From Elymus sibiricus (Eukaryota > Streptophyta > Magnoliopsida > Poales > Poaceae), in contig CM077667.1 in NCBI GenBank assembly GCA_039707655.1, positions 158,762,642-158,826,641 of the forward strand: a DNA stretch of 64,000 nt, read 5' to 3'. Below are positions 9,419 through 22,158 of the stretch, in pieces. Both the position numbers and the translations under genes were made by a program. Numbering within the stretch: position 1 is the stretch's first letter; each line of letters starts with the position of its first letter. The notes under the pieces are model-generated. The model was given only the letters and a program-made list of their open reading frames with translations, was not told where the DNA came from and did no database searches.

Positions 9419-10716
9419 TGTAGGATCCAAAGTATGTCTAGAGGGAGGTGATTAGACTACTTGATCAAAATGAAAATCTAGCCTTTTCCAAATTTAAGAG
9501 GTTGGCGAGTTTTAGCAATTATATCGAGTCAAGCACACCCTACACATGCAAGTCTAAGAGTATAGCAGCGGAAAGTAAAGACATGCACATATAAGTAGAG
9601 GGAAGGGCTAGGAAGATCAAACACAATGGGGGACACGAAGATTTTTCCCGTTGTTCCGATAGGTGGTGCTATCGTACGTCCACATTGATGGAGACTTCAA
9701 CCCACGAAGGGTAACGGTCGCGAGAGTCCATGGAGGGCTCCACCCATAAGGGTCCACAAAGTAACAAGCTCGTCTATTCCATCACGGCTTAGGTCCATGA
9801 AGGACTAGCCTCCCTCGGGGTAGATCTTCACGAAGTAGGTGATCTCCTTGCCCTTACAAACTAATTGGTTCAATTCCATACGAAGACGGAGGCTCCCGAG
9901 CGACACCTAACCAATCTAGGAGACACCACTCTCCAAAAGGTAATAGATGTGGTAAGAATGATGAACTCCTTGCTCTTGTGCTTCAAAAGATAGTCTCCTC
10001 AACACACAATCACTCTCTCACAGATTTGGCTTGGTAGAAGAGGTTGATTGGGTGGAAAGAAACTTGGGGAGGCTAGAAATCAAGACTCATATGGTTGGAG
10101 TGGAAGATCTTGATCTCAACACATGAGTAGATGGTTCTCTCTCAAAAAATGGATGGGGCAAGTGTTGGTTTGTTCTAAGTGCTCTCTCTACGAATGAGAG
10201 GGAGGTGGAGGGGTATATATAGGCTTCTCCAAAAATCCAACCGTTACAACATTATTGCCCAACTTGGTGAAACCGAAGCAAAAACTCGGTTGCACCGACT
10301 AGTGCAAAATGTGGCAACTTTTGGCATTTAGGTGAGACCGATATATAATTCTCGGTGAGTCCGATTTTGGCTGGCCTGGGTAGTTTCCAGTTTCGGTGTC
10401 ACCGATTCTTAAAACTCGGAAATTCCGATTCTTAGAAATTGGTTACCTGAAAGTTGGTCACTGATTTCGGTTGCACCGAAATCAAACTTGGTGTCACCGA
10501 GAAGCTAGGGTTTGGCTTTGGATCTATCTAGGGTGAAACTCGATAGGGTCGATTAGGAAATATTGGTGGCACCGAATTTGAGTGTTAGGGTATAGACACA
10601 ATATTTTTGTGGGAGAGTTCATGAGTATATTCGGTGGCTAACTCTAAGCACTTGAGCAACCAGATCATCATGGATACCTCATCCCCTTTTAACAGTATTG
10701 GCTTTCCTATGGACTC
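9419..10716 (-). repeat. A2 3' LTR, truncated (1298 bp)
   Basis: It aligns colinearly with 48823 to about 50120 of the intact A2 LTR, from the TGTAGG terminus through TATA box and inverted repeats, until GGACTC at 10711-10716. There the sequence switches without a target duplication to the LTR of Athila-like element B. About 200 bp of the LTR's 5' end is lost. Confidence 0.8.
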
Positions 10717-10717
10717 C

Positions 10718-12103
10718 TCTCCAATGTATCTACTTTTCCAAATACTTTTGCTCTCGTTTTGACCTCTAATTTGCATGATTTGAATGAAACTAACCGGGAC
10801 TGGCGCTATTTTTAGCAGAACTACCTTAGTGTTATTTTTGTGCTTAAATAAAAGTTCTCGGAATTGGACAAAACTTTTTGTGAATTATTTTTGGGATTTA
10901 TCATGAATTATGGAGGAAAGAACTGTCGGAGGGTGTGTCCCAGGGGGCCACCACACATCAGGGCGTGGCCCCCCTAGGTCGCCCCCTAATGGCTTGTGGG
11001 GCCCTCGAGGCTCCTCCGGCCCTAATTCCAGTCCTATAAAATAACATCTTCGGAGAAAAAAAATCAAAGAAAAGTTTTCATCGCGTTTCACGAGATGGAG
11101 CCACCACCACCTCCTGTTCTTCCTCGGGAGGGATGATCTGGAGTCTGTTTTGGCTCCGGAGAGGGGAAATCGTCGCCGTCCTCATCACCAACCCTTCTCC
11201 ATCAACACGGCCATGATTCTCACCACCGGGAGTCAATAATTCCTTTGTAGGCTTGCTGGATGGTGGTGGGATTGGATGAGATTGATCATGTAATCGAGTT
11301 AAGTTTGATAGGGCTTGATCCCTAGTATCCACTACGTTCTGAGATTGATGTTGCTATGACTTTGCTATGCTTAATGCTTGTCACTAGGGCCCGAGTGCCA
11401 TGATTTCAGATCCGAACCTATTATGTTTTCAGGAATATAAGAGTGATTTGGATCCTATCTTGCAAGTTGAATGCACCTATTACGTGTCTTGATCCGTATA
11501 CCCCAAGGTGACAATAGTTGGGATTCTTTCCGGTGATTGCCGTAGTTTGAGGAGTTCATGTATTCACCATGTGTTAATGCTTTGTTCCAGTTCTCTGTTA
11601 AAAGGAGGCATTAATATCCCTTAGTTTACAATAGGATCCTGCTGCCACGGGAGGGTAGGACAAAAGATGACATGCAAGTTCTTATCGCAAGCACGTATGA
11701 CTATATACGGAATACATGCCTACATTATATTAATGAATTGGAGCTAGTTCTATGTCGCCCTAGTGTGTAATTGTTATATGATCAATGTCATCTAAATCAT
11801 TATCCATCACCGATCCACGTGCCTACGCTTTACATATACTAAGTCTTGCTAAGTTACTATTGCTACTGCTACTGTCACAACTGCTACAAAATTACTGTTG
11901 TCACTACTATTGTTACTTTGCTACGACTATTTGCTGTGCTACTAAACCTTTGCTGTAGAGAAATATCCTAGGTGCGGTTGAATTGACAACTCAACTATCA
12001 AGCCCAATAAATATTATTTGGCTCCCCTTGTGTCGAACCAATAAATTAGGGTGAAATACTACCCGTGAAGACTGTCGCGATCCCCTATACTTGTGGGTTA
12101 TCA
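10718..12103 (+). repeat. B 5' LTR
   Basis: It matches the LTRs of C and the 3' LTR start at 18520, but lacks the first bases TGATACA. It ends CTTGTGGGTTATCA, typical of Athila-type LTRs. It contains short stretches of 'tactgct/ctactgc' repeats (about 11860-11950). The right boundary is set by the primer site 11 bases later. Confidence 0.8.
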
Positions 12104-12114
12104 AGACCATTTTC

Positions 12115-12132
12115 TGGCGGCGTTGCCGGGGA
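12115..12132 (+). promoter_or_regulatory. B primer-binding site, tRNA-Asp type
   Basis: TGGCGGCGTTGCCGGGGA is complementary to the plant tRNA-Asp 3' end with one mismatch (G for C at 12120). Element C has the perfect match. Asp-tRNA priming is usual in the Athila lineage. Confidence 0.8.
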
Positions 12133-12179
12133 GCATAGCTCTAATTATTGTGTTACCTTGAGGATATCAAACTTCCACT

Positions 12180-14941
12180 ATGAAGAATCTGAAAGATACT
12201 CGAACTAAGATCGTCCCCTCTCGCACGAGAGGAGGTAAGGAACTGCCATCTAGCTCTGCTTTTGATTCACCTACTGTTTTGAATCAGCTTGTTACACCAC
12301 CACCTGTTGATCGTCCTAATATGTCACATGAACTTGATGATGCTCCCTCTGAAATTAATGTTGATACTATTGCTACACATGTTGAAACTGAAACTATGCC
12401 ACTGAATGAATTACTTGATGCTCATATTGCTAAAGTTAGAGAACTTGAAAATGCTGAAACTGATGAGGACTTTGAATCACCTGTTACACCTCGCTCTCCT
12501 AATAGATATGAATTGCATCATGTACCTGAAGGTTATGTTATGGATAAGGAAAAAACTAGTGATTTCTTTGCTTGTGAAAATAGACATGACTTGAAGAATC
12601 TGCTTTGCAAACTGAAAGAATAATCTATGATGGAAAAAATAAAATATGATCCTAAATTTGCTACTTCTCCTATATTTGTTACCGATAAGGATTATGAATT
12701 CTCTGTTGACCCTGAATTAATTCCTATAGTAGAATCTGATCCTTTCCGCGGTTATGAAAATGAAACTGTTGTCGAACACCTTATGAAACTGAATAATATT
12801 GCTGCTCTGTTTACCAATGATGAAAAGATACGCTACTATTATATCCTTAAGCTTTTTCCTTTCTCGCTAAAAGGAGAGGCCAAGGAATAGTTTCTTTCTC
12901 TTGCTCCTGGTTGTATGCATAGTCCCTAGGATATTCTCCATTATTTTTCTGCAAAATATTTTCCTGCTCATAAGAAACAAGCTGCCTTACAGGAAATATT
13001 TAACTTTGTGCAAACAAAAGAAGAGAATCTCCCTCAAGCTTGGGGGAGGCTTCTCCAGTTACTTAGAGCATTGCCTGATTGTCCTCTTAAGATAAATGAA
13101 ATTCTCGATATCTTTTATAATGGACTAACTGATGCTTCTAGGGACTTCCTAGATAGTTGTGATGGTTGTGTTTTCAGGGAAAGAACTGTCAGCCAAGCTG
13201 AAGAATTATTGAATAACATATTGCAAAATGCCGATGATTGGACACTTCCTGAACCACCTCCGGAACCTATTCAAAAGAAGAGAGGTATTCTATTCCTCAA
13301 CCCTGAAGATATGCAAGAAGCAAAAAGATCTATGAAAGAGAAAGGTATTAAAATTGTGGATATCAAGAAATTACCACCTATTGAAGAAATACATGGACAT
13401 GATAACCCGACACAGGTAGTAGAGGTAAACTCTCCCCGTTCCTTTGGTGAAAATGATATACCTTACACTAAGTCTCCTGAACAATGCATGGACGAATATG
13501 ATAATTATGTTGTTAAGCAAGAACACTTCAACAACTATGTTAAGGATCAATTGAGACGTAATGCCATGATGATAGACCGCTTAAGTGACTTGATGTTTAG
13601 AATTGCTAATGATGTAAAAGGTCTAGGTAAACATGCGTCTATGGTTCACACCCAACTAGACCAAGTTGCTAAGTCACAAAATGATTTGCTTGCTGAAATA
13701 AATAATAATATGAATGATCATGCTTTTAGAATAATGACTAGGGGAGGTCGTATGACCCAAGAACCTCTCTATCCGGAAGGTCATCCTAAAAGAGTAGAAC
13801 AGGATTCCCAGAGAATTAATGATGATGCACCTAGTTCCTCTACTAAGAAAAAGAAGAATAAAAATGACAGGAACTTCCATGCTTCTAGTGAACCTGTTAT
13901 AGAAACACCTACTGAGAAACATAATGATGTTTCTATTTCTGATGCTGAGACACAATCTGGTAGTGAACGTGCACCTAGTGATAATGAAAAGGAAGATGAA
14001 AGTAATACTGTGCATGTTGATGCTCCACCAGATAGTAATAAAGAACATGATAATGATGTAGAGATAGAACCTGCTGGGGATCTTGATAACCCACCCCCCA
14101 AAAATAAATGTTATGATAAGAGAGATTTTGTTGCTAGAAAACATGGAAGGGAAAGAGAGCCATGGGTTCAAAAACCCACGTCATTCCCTCGTAAGCCTTC
14201 TAAGAATAAGGATGATGAAGATTTTGAATGCTTTGCTGAAATGATTAGACCCGTCTTTTTGCATACTCGTTTGACTGATATATTGAAAATGCCTTCGTAT
14301 GCTAAGTATATGAAGGATATTATTACCAACAAAAGAAAGATACCTGAAACAGAAATTGCTACTATGCTTGCCAATTATTCTTTTGATGGAGGAATACCTA
14401 AGAATCTAGGAGATCCTGGCATACCCACAATACCTTGCTCTATCAAAAGAAATTATGTTAAAAGTGTTTTATGTGATTTAGGAGCAGGTGTTAGTGTTAT
14501 GCCTTTCTCCCTTTATAAAAGACTTGATTTGAGTAAACTTACACCTACTGAGATATCTTTGCAAATGGCTGATAAATCCACCGCTTTACCTATTGGAATT
14601 TGTGAGGACGTTCCTGTTGTGGTTGCAAATGTTACTATCTTGACAGACTTTGTTATTCTTGATATGCCCAAGGACGACAATATGTCGATCATCCTTGGTA
14701 GACCATTCTTAAATACTGCAGGGGCTGTTATTAATTGCAATAAAAGCAAGGTTACCTTTCACGTCAATGGCAAGCAACACACTGTTCATTTTCCGAAGAA
14801 GCAAACTTTGGTTAATAATATTAATGTCATTGAGCCTACTACCAAGGTTATCATTGGGTTGCAATTCCTCTACCTACTGTCAAGAAGAAATATTATAATC
14901 TTATTGTTGGGGAGATGCAAATACCCATTGAGGTAACCTAG
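12180..14941 (+). pseudogene. B gag-protease polyprotein, disabled
   Basis: The reading frame starts MKNLKDTRTK at 12180, as in C. It has in-frame stops at 12621-12623, 12888-12890 and 12927-12929 and a frameshift near 14860; the original end is at about 14941 (…EVT then TAG). The gag domain core (FPFSLKGEAK... then LPQAWGRLLQLL) is at about 12845-13110. A hydrophilic acidic linker follows. The aspartic protease region, with CDLGAG as its active-site motif, lies at about 14470-14490. The protein stops about 450 bases after this motif, exactly where C stops, so there never was an RT domain here in this family. Confidence 0.8.
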
Positions 14942-15659
14942 TGACTTACGAAAATTCGTCGGTTGCATGTTAACCGGAAATGGTTGTTAATAAGACTTGA
15001 TCAACCTTATTAATGGATCCTTTTCGTAAGGCAAGTGATTGATGAATTTAGTACTCACAATTATCTGTATCAAAAGTTTATCCTCTGTTATTTTTAGTTT
15101 ATATAAAATAAATTAGCATGATTTTTCGTTTTTCTATTTTTCTCGTGCGTAGAAAAATGCCAGAAAATAAAAAGTCTCAGATTGCCTCCAAATGTTAACA
15201 TGAATTTTTCTGGAATAAATAAAACTTTGGGCATAAAAATAACAGCAGGGGACTAGGCTTGTGGGGCCCATAGGCCCCCCTGCCTTATCCCTTCGTCCCA
15301 CTCTTTCTCCTACCTCCAGAAAAAATTCCCTATCCATCTCTCTCCCGTGTTCTTCACCCAGAAAGTGAAATTTTCGATATATTTGCTCGGAACTCCGTTT
15401 CCGAAACTGTCTCGAGGAATTATTCATTGGTATGTGACTCCTCCAATTAGTTTTTGCCTTAGTGGTTTATATTTTGCAAAATGTGCTGCACTTGGTGCTA
15501 CAGAAAATGAGCTTGCATGTTGAATTCTTTGAGTTCCAAGTAGTATGAAATGCTTGATATGGCCTCTAGGCATCCATATGAGTAGTTGCTGCCAATCTTG
15601 CAAAGTTTTATTGACATGAATTTGTGGCCCAAAAATTTCAGAAATTTGTGCTTAGGAAA
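14942..15659. other. B, non-coding between protease and second ORF
   Basis: No ORF of note. It corresponds to 26705-27489 of C on the minus strand. The segment includes a GC-rich pocket (about 15250-15300) like that in the leader of the C second ORF. Confidence 0.6.
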
Positions 15660-16428
15660 ATGAACTTCTTGAGGAGAGGTTCTTCTAGCCGGAGCCCCAA
15701 GGGAGTTGCTAGGAGAAATCAGGACCGAGACATCAAGCTTGTTCGCAACACGGAGGTTAGGCCTTGTGTATGGCCACACACGCCCTTCATGACGAAGCGG
15801 GTTTCTATGAAGAGTTCATGCAATTCAATGCAAATGCCGGGCTCACCAACTTCCTCATAGATGAGTGTGACCAATACTACCTCCTTACCAATTCCTTTGT
15901 GCAATTTGTTTTTCTTCACAAATACGCCCGGTGCTCACACAGTACGCTTTGATCTTTATGCCACCAACTATGAACTGCCTCTACATGAATTTTGTGAAAT
16001 ATGTTTGCTTCCTTCTGACGGGGGAATGCTTGAGCCTAAGCCTAAGGAGTTTTAGGATTTCCTCCAAACCTTAACTGAAGGAGAAGCTAGGGGCGTGTCA
16101 CACGCTAGAGCTACTAGTTTGCAATTTCCTTCCATGCACTACTTTTCTCTATTCATATGAAAATGCATAACTGCTATGGATAGAGAAAAGTAGTGCACGG
16201 AAGTAGAGAAAAGTAGTGCACGGAAGGAAATTGCGTGGGCCTAGGTCTCCACAGCAGCCAGCTCATTCCGGTAAGAAGTTATATCTTCTAGCATTATTCT
16301 GTATCCGTGCCATGCCCCTAGTTTCTTACCGGAATGAGCTGGTTGCGGAGGCCGAGGCCCAGGCATGGGATGCTCAGGTGCCTCAGCAGGAGCACTTTCC
16401 TGGACCTGACGGCTATTATCAGTGGTGA
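15660..16428 (+). pseudogene. B second ORF, remnant with deletion and micro-inversion
   Basis: It begins MNFLRRGSSS at 15660 and matches the second ORF of C in several frames (for example AGFYEEFMQFNANAGLTNFL and TNSFVQ), ending DGYYQW at 16428. Frameshifts lie near 15790 and 15930 and a stop at about 16055. Between about 16152 and 16322 the sequence is rearranged: a middle part of the ORF is missing, and a piece that encodes the 'GYRIM...YRNELAA' region runs on the minus strand. In C the equivalent piece (NGYKIM...AYRNNL) is on the coding strand. Function of this protein is unknown; I recall it only as a recurrent ORF in Athila-like Triticeae elements. Confidence 0.7.
16121..16342. repeat. 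Two adjacent inverted repeats at a rearrangement
   Basis: First pair: 31-bp arms 16121-16151 and 16204-16234 (one mismatch), with a 23-bp tandem extra copy of part of the right arm at 16181-16203. Second pair: 20-bp perfect arms CCAGCTCATTCCGGTAAGAA at 16258-16277 and its complement at 16323-16342. The sequence between the second pair is inverted relative to the homologous coding sequence in C. The pattern fits template switching during repair or reverse transcription. Confidence 0.8.
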
Positions 16429-18519
16429 TCACCAAGCTAGGCAAACGCCTAAGCTTGGGGGAGTACGTATTTCTCACCGACATTACATTCATGTTCACAC
16501 ACTTCATATAAACTGTCGGTGTTCATCCTCTTTCATTGTATATCCATATTAGTTTTATTTTTCCGCTTTCTTCTTGTGTGCTAAAAAAAACTTTGGAAAA
16601 CCCAAAAATATCTCTCACTTCTTTTTAGTTTTATTTCCTCATTTAATTATCTTTAGTACTGAAAAGGAAACCCAAAAATATTTCCTTTGCATGTTGGGAG
16701 CTTTCCCGTGTAAATAATTTTCTCGTTCTTGTTTTCCCTTAGTTTATTTGCTTGCTTGAGAAAAACAAAAACTCCAAAAACATTTCAGTGTGTTTTTCTG
16801 AATTTCTTTTCTTTTTGTTGATTCTTTGAAAGGAGAAGACCACGATGAAAATGGTGAGTGGCTCTTATATGCTTTATTGTTTATCTAACAGAGAGCCAAT
16901 ATTCCCTTGTCTTCTCCTTTGTCCAAAACTACCTTGCAGACTCCAACTTAGTCCACAGTATTCTTGCACTATTATTATTATCACATCATTCGGTCATGCA
17001 AGTGAAAGGAAATAATGACGATATTTGACGAAGTGATCGTGGCAAGGGAAGCTGGTATGAACTCTTCTTGTTTTCCATTTTTGTAAATATGTTTAGCTCG
17101 TTCGATCTTGATTCAGTATATTATGAGTGAACATATTCATGATGACAATTAGAGATTATAGCTTCTCATGCCATGCTTAAACAACTAGTAGTGAATAATG
17201 ATTTATCTTATAGATCAACATGCATTAAAATGGTTGTGATGTGGTATGGTAGTATGGTATTTCCATCTGAGAAATTGAAGCGGCTTGACTTGGCCCATGT
17301 GCAAACATGTAGTTTATTCAAAACCAATGTAGCCTTCATAATGTTTAAATTCAGAGTGTTCATATCCTACTCATGCTATGTCCAATGTTAATTATTCGCA
17401 ATGCATGCCTATGACCGTTTTCGCTTCTAGCTGGTCGCTTCCCAACCTATTGCTAGCCTTCACCTGTGCTAAGCGGGAATGCTTCTTGTACATCCAAAAT
17501 CTTTGAACCAAGTTATTCCACATGAGTCCACCATACCTACCTATGTGTGGTATTACCCTGCCGCTCCAAGTAAATTTGCACGTGCCACCTCTAAACATTC
17601 AAATAAACATCTATTTTGTACACGCATCTCGCTCATGGAGCGACGAGGCGGCCAATATTTTCCATTCTAAGTGAGTTATTCTCAAGACGGTCGTTTATTC
17701 GCCGTCATTGCACGAGAGAGGCTGGTAAAAAGGATGCTCAGTCCTGCAAAACCAAAATTAATTAAACAAAACTCCTTGGGACAGTTGATATGTTGGCAGG
17801 CATCCGTGGATTCGGTCAGCCATGGTTTGTGTATGGATGGTGGATAGGAGTAAAATATACTATTCTGTTTGGGAACCGCCAATAATTAGTTTAGCATGGA
17901 AGATATTGAAAACCTTTGTCGTAACGTTGACAAGAAAAGTGCACCACCTCAAAAACTACATTCCGATCCTGTTTTAAAACTTGGGCTCTGACACCTCTGC
18001 AAATCAATGCTTCTCTCTGCGAAGGGCCTATCTATTTATTTTTACGTTGAGTCATCATCCTCTTACTAAAAGCACCAGACCAGAGAGCATTATTGTCATT
18101 CTTACGCACTGAGTCTAGTTAATGTTGGATGTGAGCACGACTGGGTCTTTTCTATTCTGAATTATAATGTTTAGTTGCTGCCTAAACCTCAGAGGTGCTC
18201 TGCATTTATGTTTTGCGGTCTAAGAAAGGGCTAGTGGAATACCATGTCACCATATTATATCATGATTGTTTTGATAATTTGTTGGCATGTGAGATATCTT
18301 ATTATTTGCTTGCTAGTTGGTTATGTATTGCCATGAGTTGATATGATGTTTAATTGTTATCATGGTTGTGGTTATTTATAATTTATGATGAAAACTTGAA
18401 CACTAGCTAAGCATGTGTATAACGACGAGAACAAAAGAGTTTGTAAAAGTTTTCTTTATCACTTTCAGTTTGTCAACTGAATTGCTTGAGGACAAGCAAT
18501 GAGTTAAGCTTAGGGGAGT
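16429..18519 (+). other. B 3' non-coding region and polypurine tract
   Basis: No real ORF. It aligns with the region 23571-25685 of C (minus). It contains the 'gcttgggggagtac' purine tract just after the second ORF (about 16451-16466) and ends in TTAAGCTTAGGGGAGT (18504-18519), the polypurine tract before the 3' LTR. Confidence 0.65.
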
Positions 18520-18777
18520 TGATACATCTCCAGTGTATCTACTTTTCCAAACACTTTTGCTCTGGTTTTGACCTCTAATTTGCATGATTTGAATGAAACT
18601 AACCTGAACCGACGCTGTTTTCAGCAGAACTACCTTGGTGTTATTTTTGTGCCAAAATAAAACTTCTCGGAATTGGACAAAACTTTTTGTGAATTATTTT
18701 TGGGATTTATCATGAATTAGGGAGGAAAGAACTGCCGGAGGGCGTGTGCCAGAGGGCCACCACACATCAGGGCACGG
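18520..18777 (+). repeat. B 3' LTR, first 258 bp only
   Basis: It starts TGATACATC after the polypurine tract and matches 10718 onward until about 18777. There it switches to the 3' non-coding region of a different Athila-like element (D). No target duplication marks the switch, so it is a deletion or recombination joint. Confidence 0.75.
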
Positions 18778-21173
18778 AGAATAAGGGGTGACAAGAACCT
18801 AAGCTTGGGGATGCCCAAGGCACCCCCAAGGTAATATCCAAGGAAGACTCAAGATCCTAAGCTTGGGGATGCCCCGGAAGGCATCCCCTCTTTCGTCTTC
18901 AACATTATCGGTATATCTTACTTAGAGATTTATTTTTATTCGTCACATAATATGTGCTTTTCTTGGATCATCATTATATTTTGTTATTTTCTGTTAGGTG
19001 TTATTTATAATCTTGTTTTTCAATGAAAAGTTCCAAGAATTGCCTTAGGATGCTTGCATTGCATGTTTGATGTGTGATGTGTAAAAACAGAAACTTTCTC
19101 TGTAGTGTTTGAATTTTCATATTTTTTGGAACATGGAAAGTTTCTAAAAATTTTACACAGTGTTGTCATATAAATTATTTATCAAGTCCTAAATTTTCAT
19201 AATTTTTTGAGTTACAGAAGTACACTGTTTTCATAAATTTCTACAGACTATTCTGTTTGGACAGATTGCTGCCATAGTTTTGTTATCTACTTATCCTATA
19301 GTTTCCATAGCCTATATTGGTAGATATAAATTGTGGAAATGATAGTAAATAGTAGATGATGTTTGGAAATTATTGTGCAACTTGTCTTGGCAGTACAAGA
19401 AGTGTGGACTTATTCTTATGTGCACTAACCTATCTCAGGAGTTTTTTTCAAGTTTTGTGTGGACGAAGTTTTTAAGATTTAGGGAAACCGTGATAAAAAA
19501 GGAATTATGGAGACACAAAAGCTCAAGCTTGGGGATGCCCAAGGCATCCCAAGATAATAATTCAATAAGTCCCAAGCATCTATGCTTGGGGATGCCCCGG
19601 TAGGCATCCCACCTTTCTTCATCAACAATTATCGGTTAGTAGCGGTTGAGCCTACGTTTTTGCTTCTTCACATGATGTGTGCTATTCTTGGAATGTCATT
19701 TTATTTTGTTTTGCTTTCTGTTTTAATAAAATACTTAGATCTGAAAGTTTTTAGATGAGAGAGAGTTCTCAAATGGCTACCCATTTACTTAACTACTCGC
19801 TTGATCTTCACTTATATCTTTTTGGAGTAGCTTGTCATTTACTCTTGTGCTTCACTTATATCCTATGAGTAAATTGTGGAATGAATTGAATACCATGAAG
19901 TTTAAATTATATGTTCATATCATGCCTAGTAGTAGCTTCACATTGGGTTTAGAAAGTGAAATCTTTTGAAGCTTGACAATCACAATATTGGTCATACAAG
20001 CAATTCGTGAATGATTAGTATAAGGAAGAGAACTTTCACATACAAATATATTATCTTGGACATCTTCTATGATTGTGAATATCCATTAATTATTTTAAAA
20101 CTTGAGCAAATTAGTTGAAGTTGGACAAGGAAGACAACGTAATGAGTTATGGTTGTCTATATTTGCATAGAAGTCATATTGTTATGGATCCTCCAACATG
20201 TGGTGTTTGCTTAGGATCTTTTGCTAGCCAAAAATTCGTACTAAGTAGAGATACTACTTGTGCATCCGAAAACCCTTAAACCCAGTTTCTTGCCATGAGT
20301 GTCCACCATACCTACCTATGGATTGAATAAGATCCTTCAAGTAAGTTGTCATCGGTGCAAAAAGGCAATACAAGTTTCTTCTAAATGTGTTTGATCATTT
20401 AGTGTAAGAGAAAATTAAGCGCTGTATGAACTTGTGATGGAAAAGTAATAAAAGCGACGGACTGCATAATAAAGGTTGCTATCATAAGGGGCAATATAAT
20501 GTGATGTTCTTTTGCATTAAGGGATTGTGCATACAAAACCAAAAAGCGCATGACAACCTCTGCTTCCCTCTGCGAAGGGCCTATGTTTTACCTTTCAGTA
20601 TTTACTTTTATGCAAGACTCAATAGTATGCATTCTCATTTCAACCTCAATTATTCTCTAGTTGGCAAGCATCATGTGGTGGGGAAAGATCTTGGCACATA
20701 TGGCCAGTCAAATATATTTGATCATGACTTATTATTGTTGACAATTATCTCTATGATAAATGAGTTGGGAGGCGAAACATTAAGCCCCTATCTTTCTCTA
20801 TGTTTGATGGATGTCATTTGTTCTAAAAATATGCTTTGAGTACTAGCAATCATAGAAGACTATATGATGATTGAGTATGTGGAGCTCTTACTTAGACTTT
20901 GTTGAGAGTAAGTTGAATTGTAATTGTTTGGTGAATAAGAACATAGGTTGTTAAGTTTCAAGAGAATTCATTATTTGAACCATAACATGTGAATTGGTTG
21001 CTACTTTATCATGATGAGTTTTATGAGAAAGAGTTGTTGTTATGATGCTAGGAAAAGTGGTTGAAATTATCATTGATCAAACTTATGCACTATGCTAGCA
21101 TTCACACTTCATAAATTATTTTCATTTATCATTTACCTACTAGAGGACGAGTAGTAATAAAGCTTGGGGATGC
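18778..21173 (+). other. D 3' non-coding region
   Basis: AT-rich without a supported ORF. The open frame at 20501-20839 has no similarity I recognise and lies in a region of AT-rich spacer. It ends with TAAAGCTTGGGGATGC, the purine-rich tract before the LTR. Confidence 0.55.
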
Positions 21174-22158
21174 TGATACGTCTCCAATGTATCTATAATT
21201 TATGAAGTATTCATGCCATATTTACAACAATTTTATATGGTTTTGGTCTGATTTGCATGGAACTAACCCGGACTGACGCTGTTTTCAGCAGAACTACCGT
21301 GGTGTTATTTTTTGTGCAGAAATAAAATTTCTCCAAATGCAACGAAACTTTTAGACGATTTTTTTGGAACAAAAGAGGCACTAAAAGCTTCGTGCGAGGG
21401 CCAGAAGAGCTACGAGGTGGCCACAACCCACCAAGGCGCGCCAGCCACCTCTGGCGTGCCTTGCTGTCTTGTGGGCCCCTCGTGGCCCATCTCCGCGTGA
21501 AACCGACGCCCAAAAATCCTATATGTTCAGAAACCCCCAGAAATAACCGTAGATCAGAAGTTCCGCCGCCGCAACTCTCTGTATCGATGAAAAAACAATC
21601 TGGAGGTGTTCCAGTACCCTGCCGGAGAGGGTAGATCATCTCCGATGGTCATCTTCATCATCCTGGCGGAGGCCATGACGAGGAGGGAGTAGTCCACCCT
21701 CGGGGTTGAGGGTTTGTACCAGTAGCTATGTGTTTAATATATCTATCTCGTGTTCTTGATTTGGCACGATCTTGATGTATCACGGGCTTTGTTAATATAG
21801 TTGGATCATATGGTGTTTTCCTCTCTCTATCTTGTTGTGATGAATTGAGTTTTCCCTTTGAGATTTCGTTATTACTGGATTGAATACTTTTATGGATTTG
21901 AGAGCACTTGATCTATGTCTTGGCACTCAACTCGCGGATTCCCGAGGTGACATTGGGGTAAACTATGCATAGGAGTTGATGCACGTTTTCCTCCTACTTT
22001 CTCTGGTAGAAATCTTGGGGCACTCTTTGAGGTTCTTTGTGTTGGATTGAGTATTATAAATCTGAAATTGTTTGATGCGTATCGTATAATTAACTCATGG
22101 ATACTTGTGGTGACATTGGAGTATCTAGGTGACATTAGAGTTGGTTGATGCGTATCAT

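Larger units (their letters stand above)
10717..18777 (+). mobile_element. B: Athila-like Gypsy element without reverse transcriptase, truncated at both ends
   Basis: The order is a 5' LTR lacking about seven terminal bases, a tRNA-Asp primer site, gag plus protease, a second ORF, a long 3' non-coding region, a polypurine tract and the first 258 bp of the 3' LTR. It is the same family as element C (22159-31762, minus): their gag-protease and second ORFs align along the whole length. No RT, RNase H or integrase occurs between the protease and the second ORF in either copy. Neither end shows a target duplication, so deletions have trimmed the element after insertion. Confidence 0.75.

Noticed and set aside
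8322..9430. Several overlapping long ORFs on both strands as a host gene
   Set aside because: High GC content alone opens frames on both strands; no domain, consistent start or codon preference is seen.
20501..20839. 112-codon ORF in the 3' region of D as a gene
   Set aside because: No similarity recognised; located in AT-rich non-coding sequence of an element whose coding part is gone.
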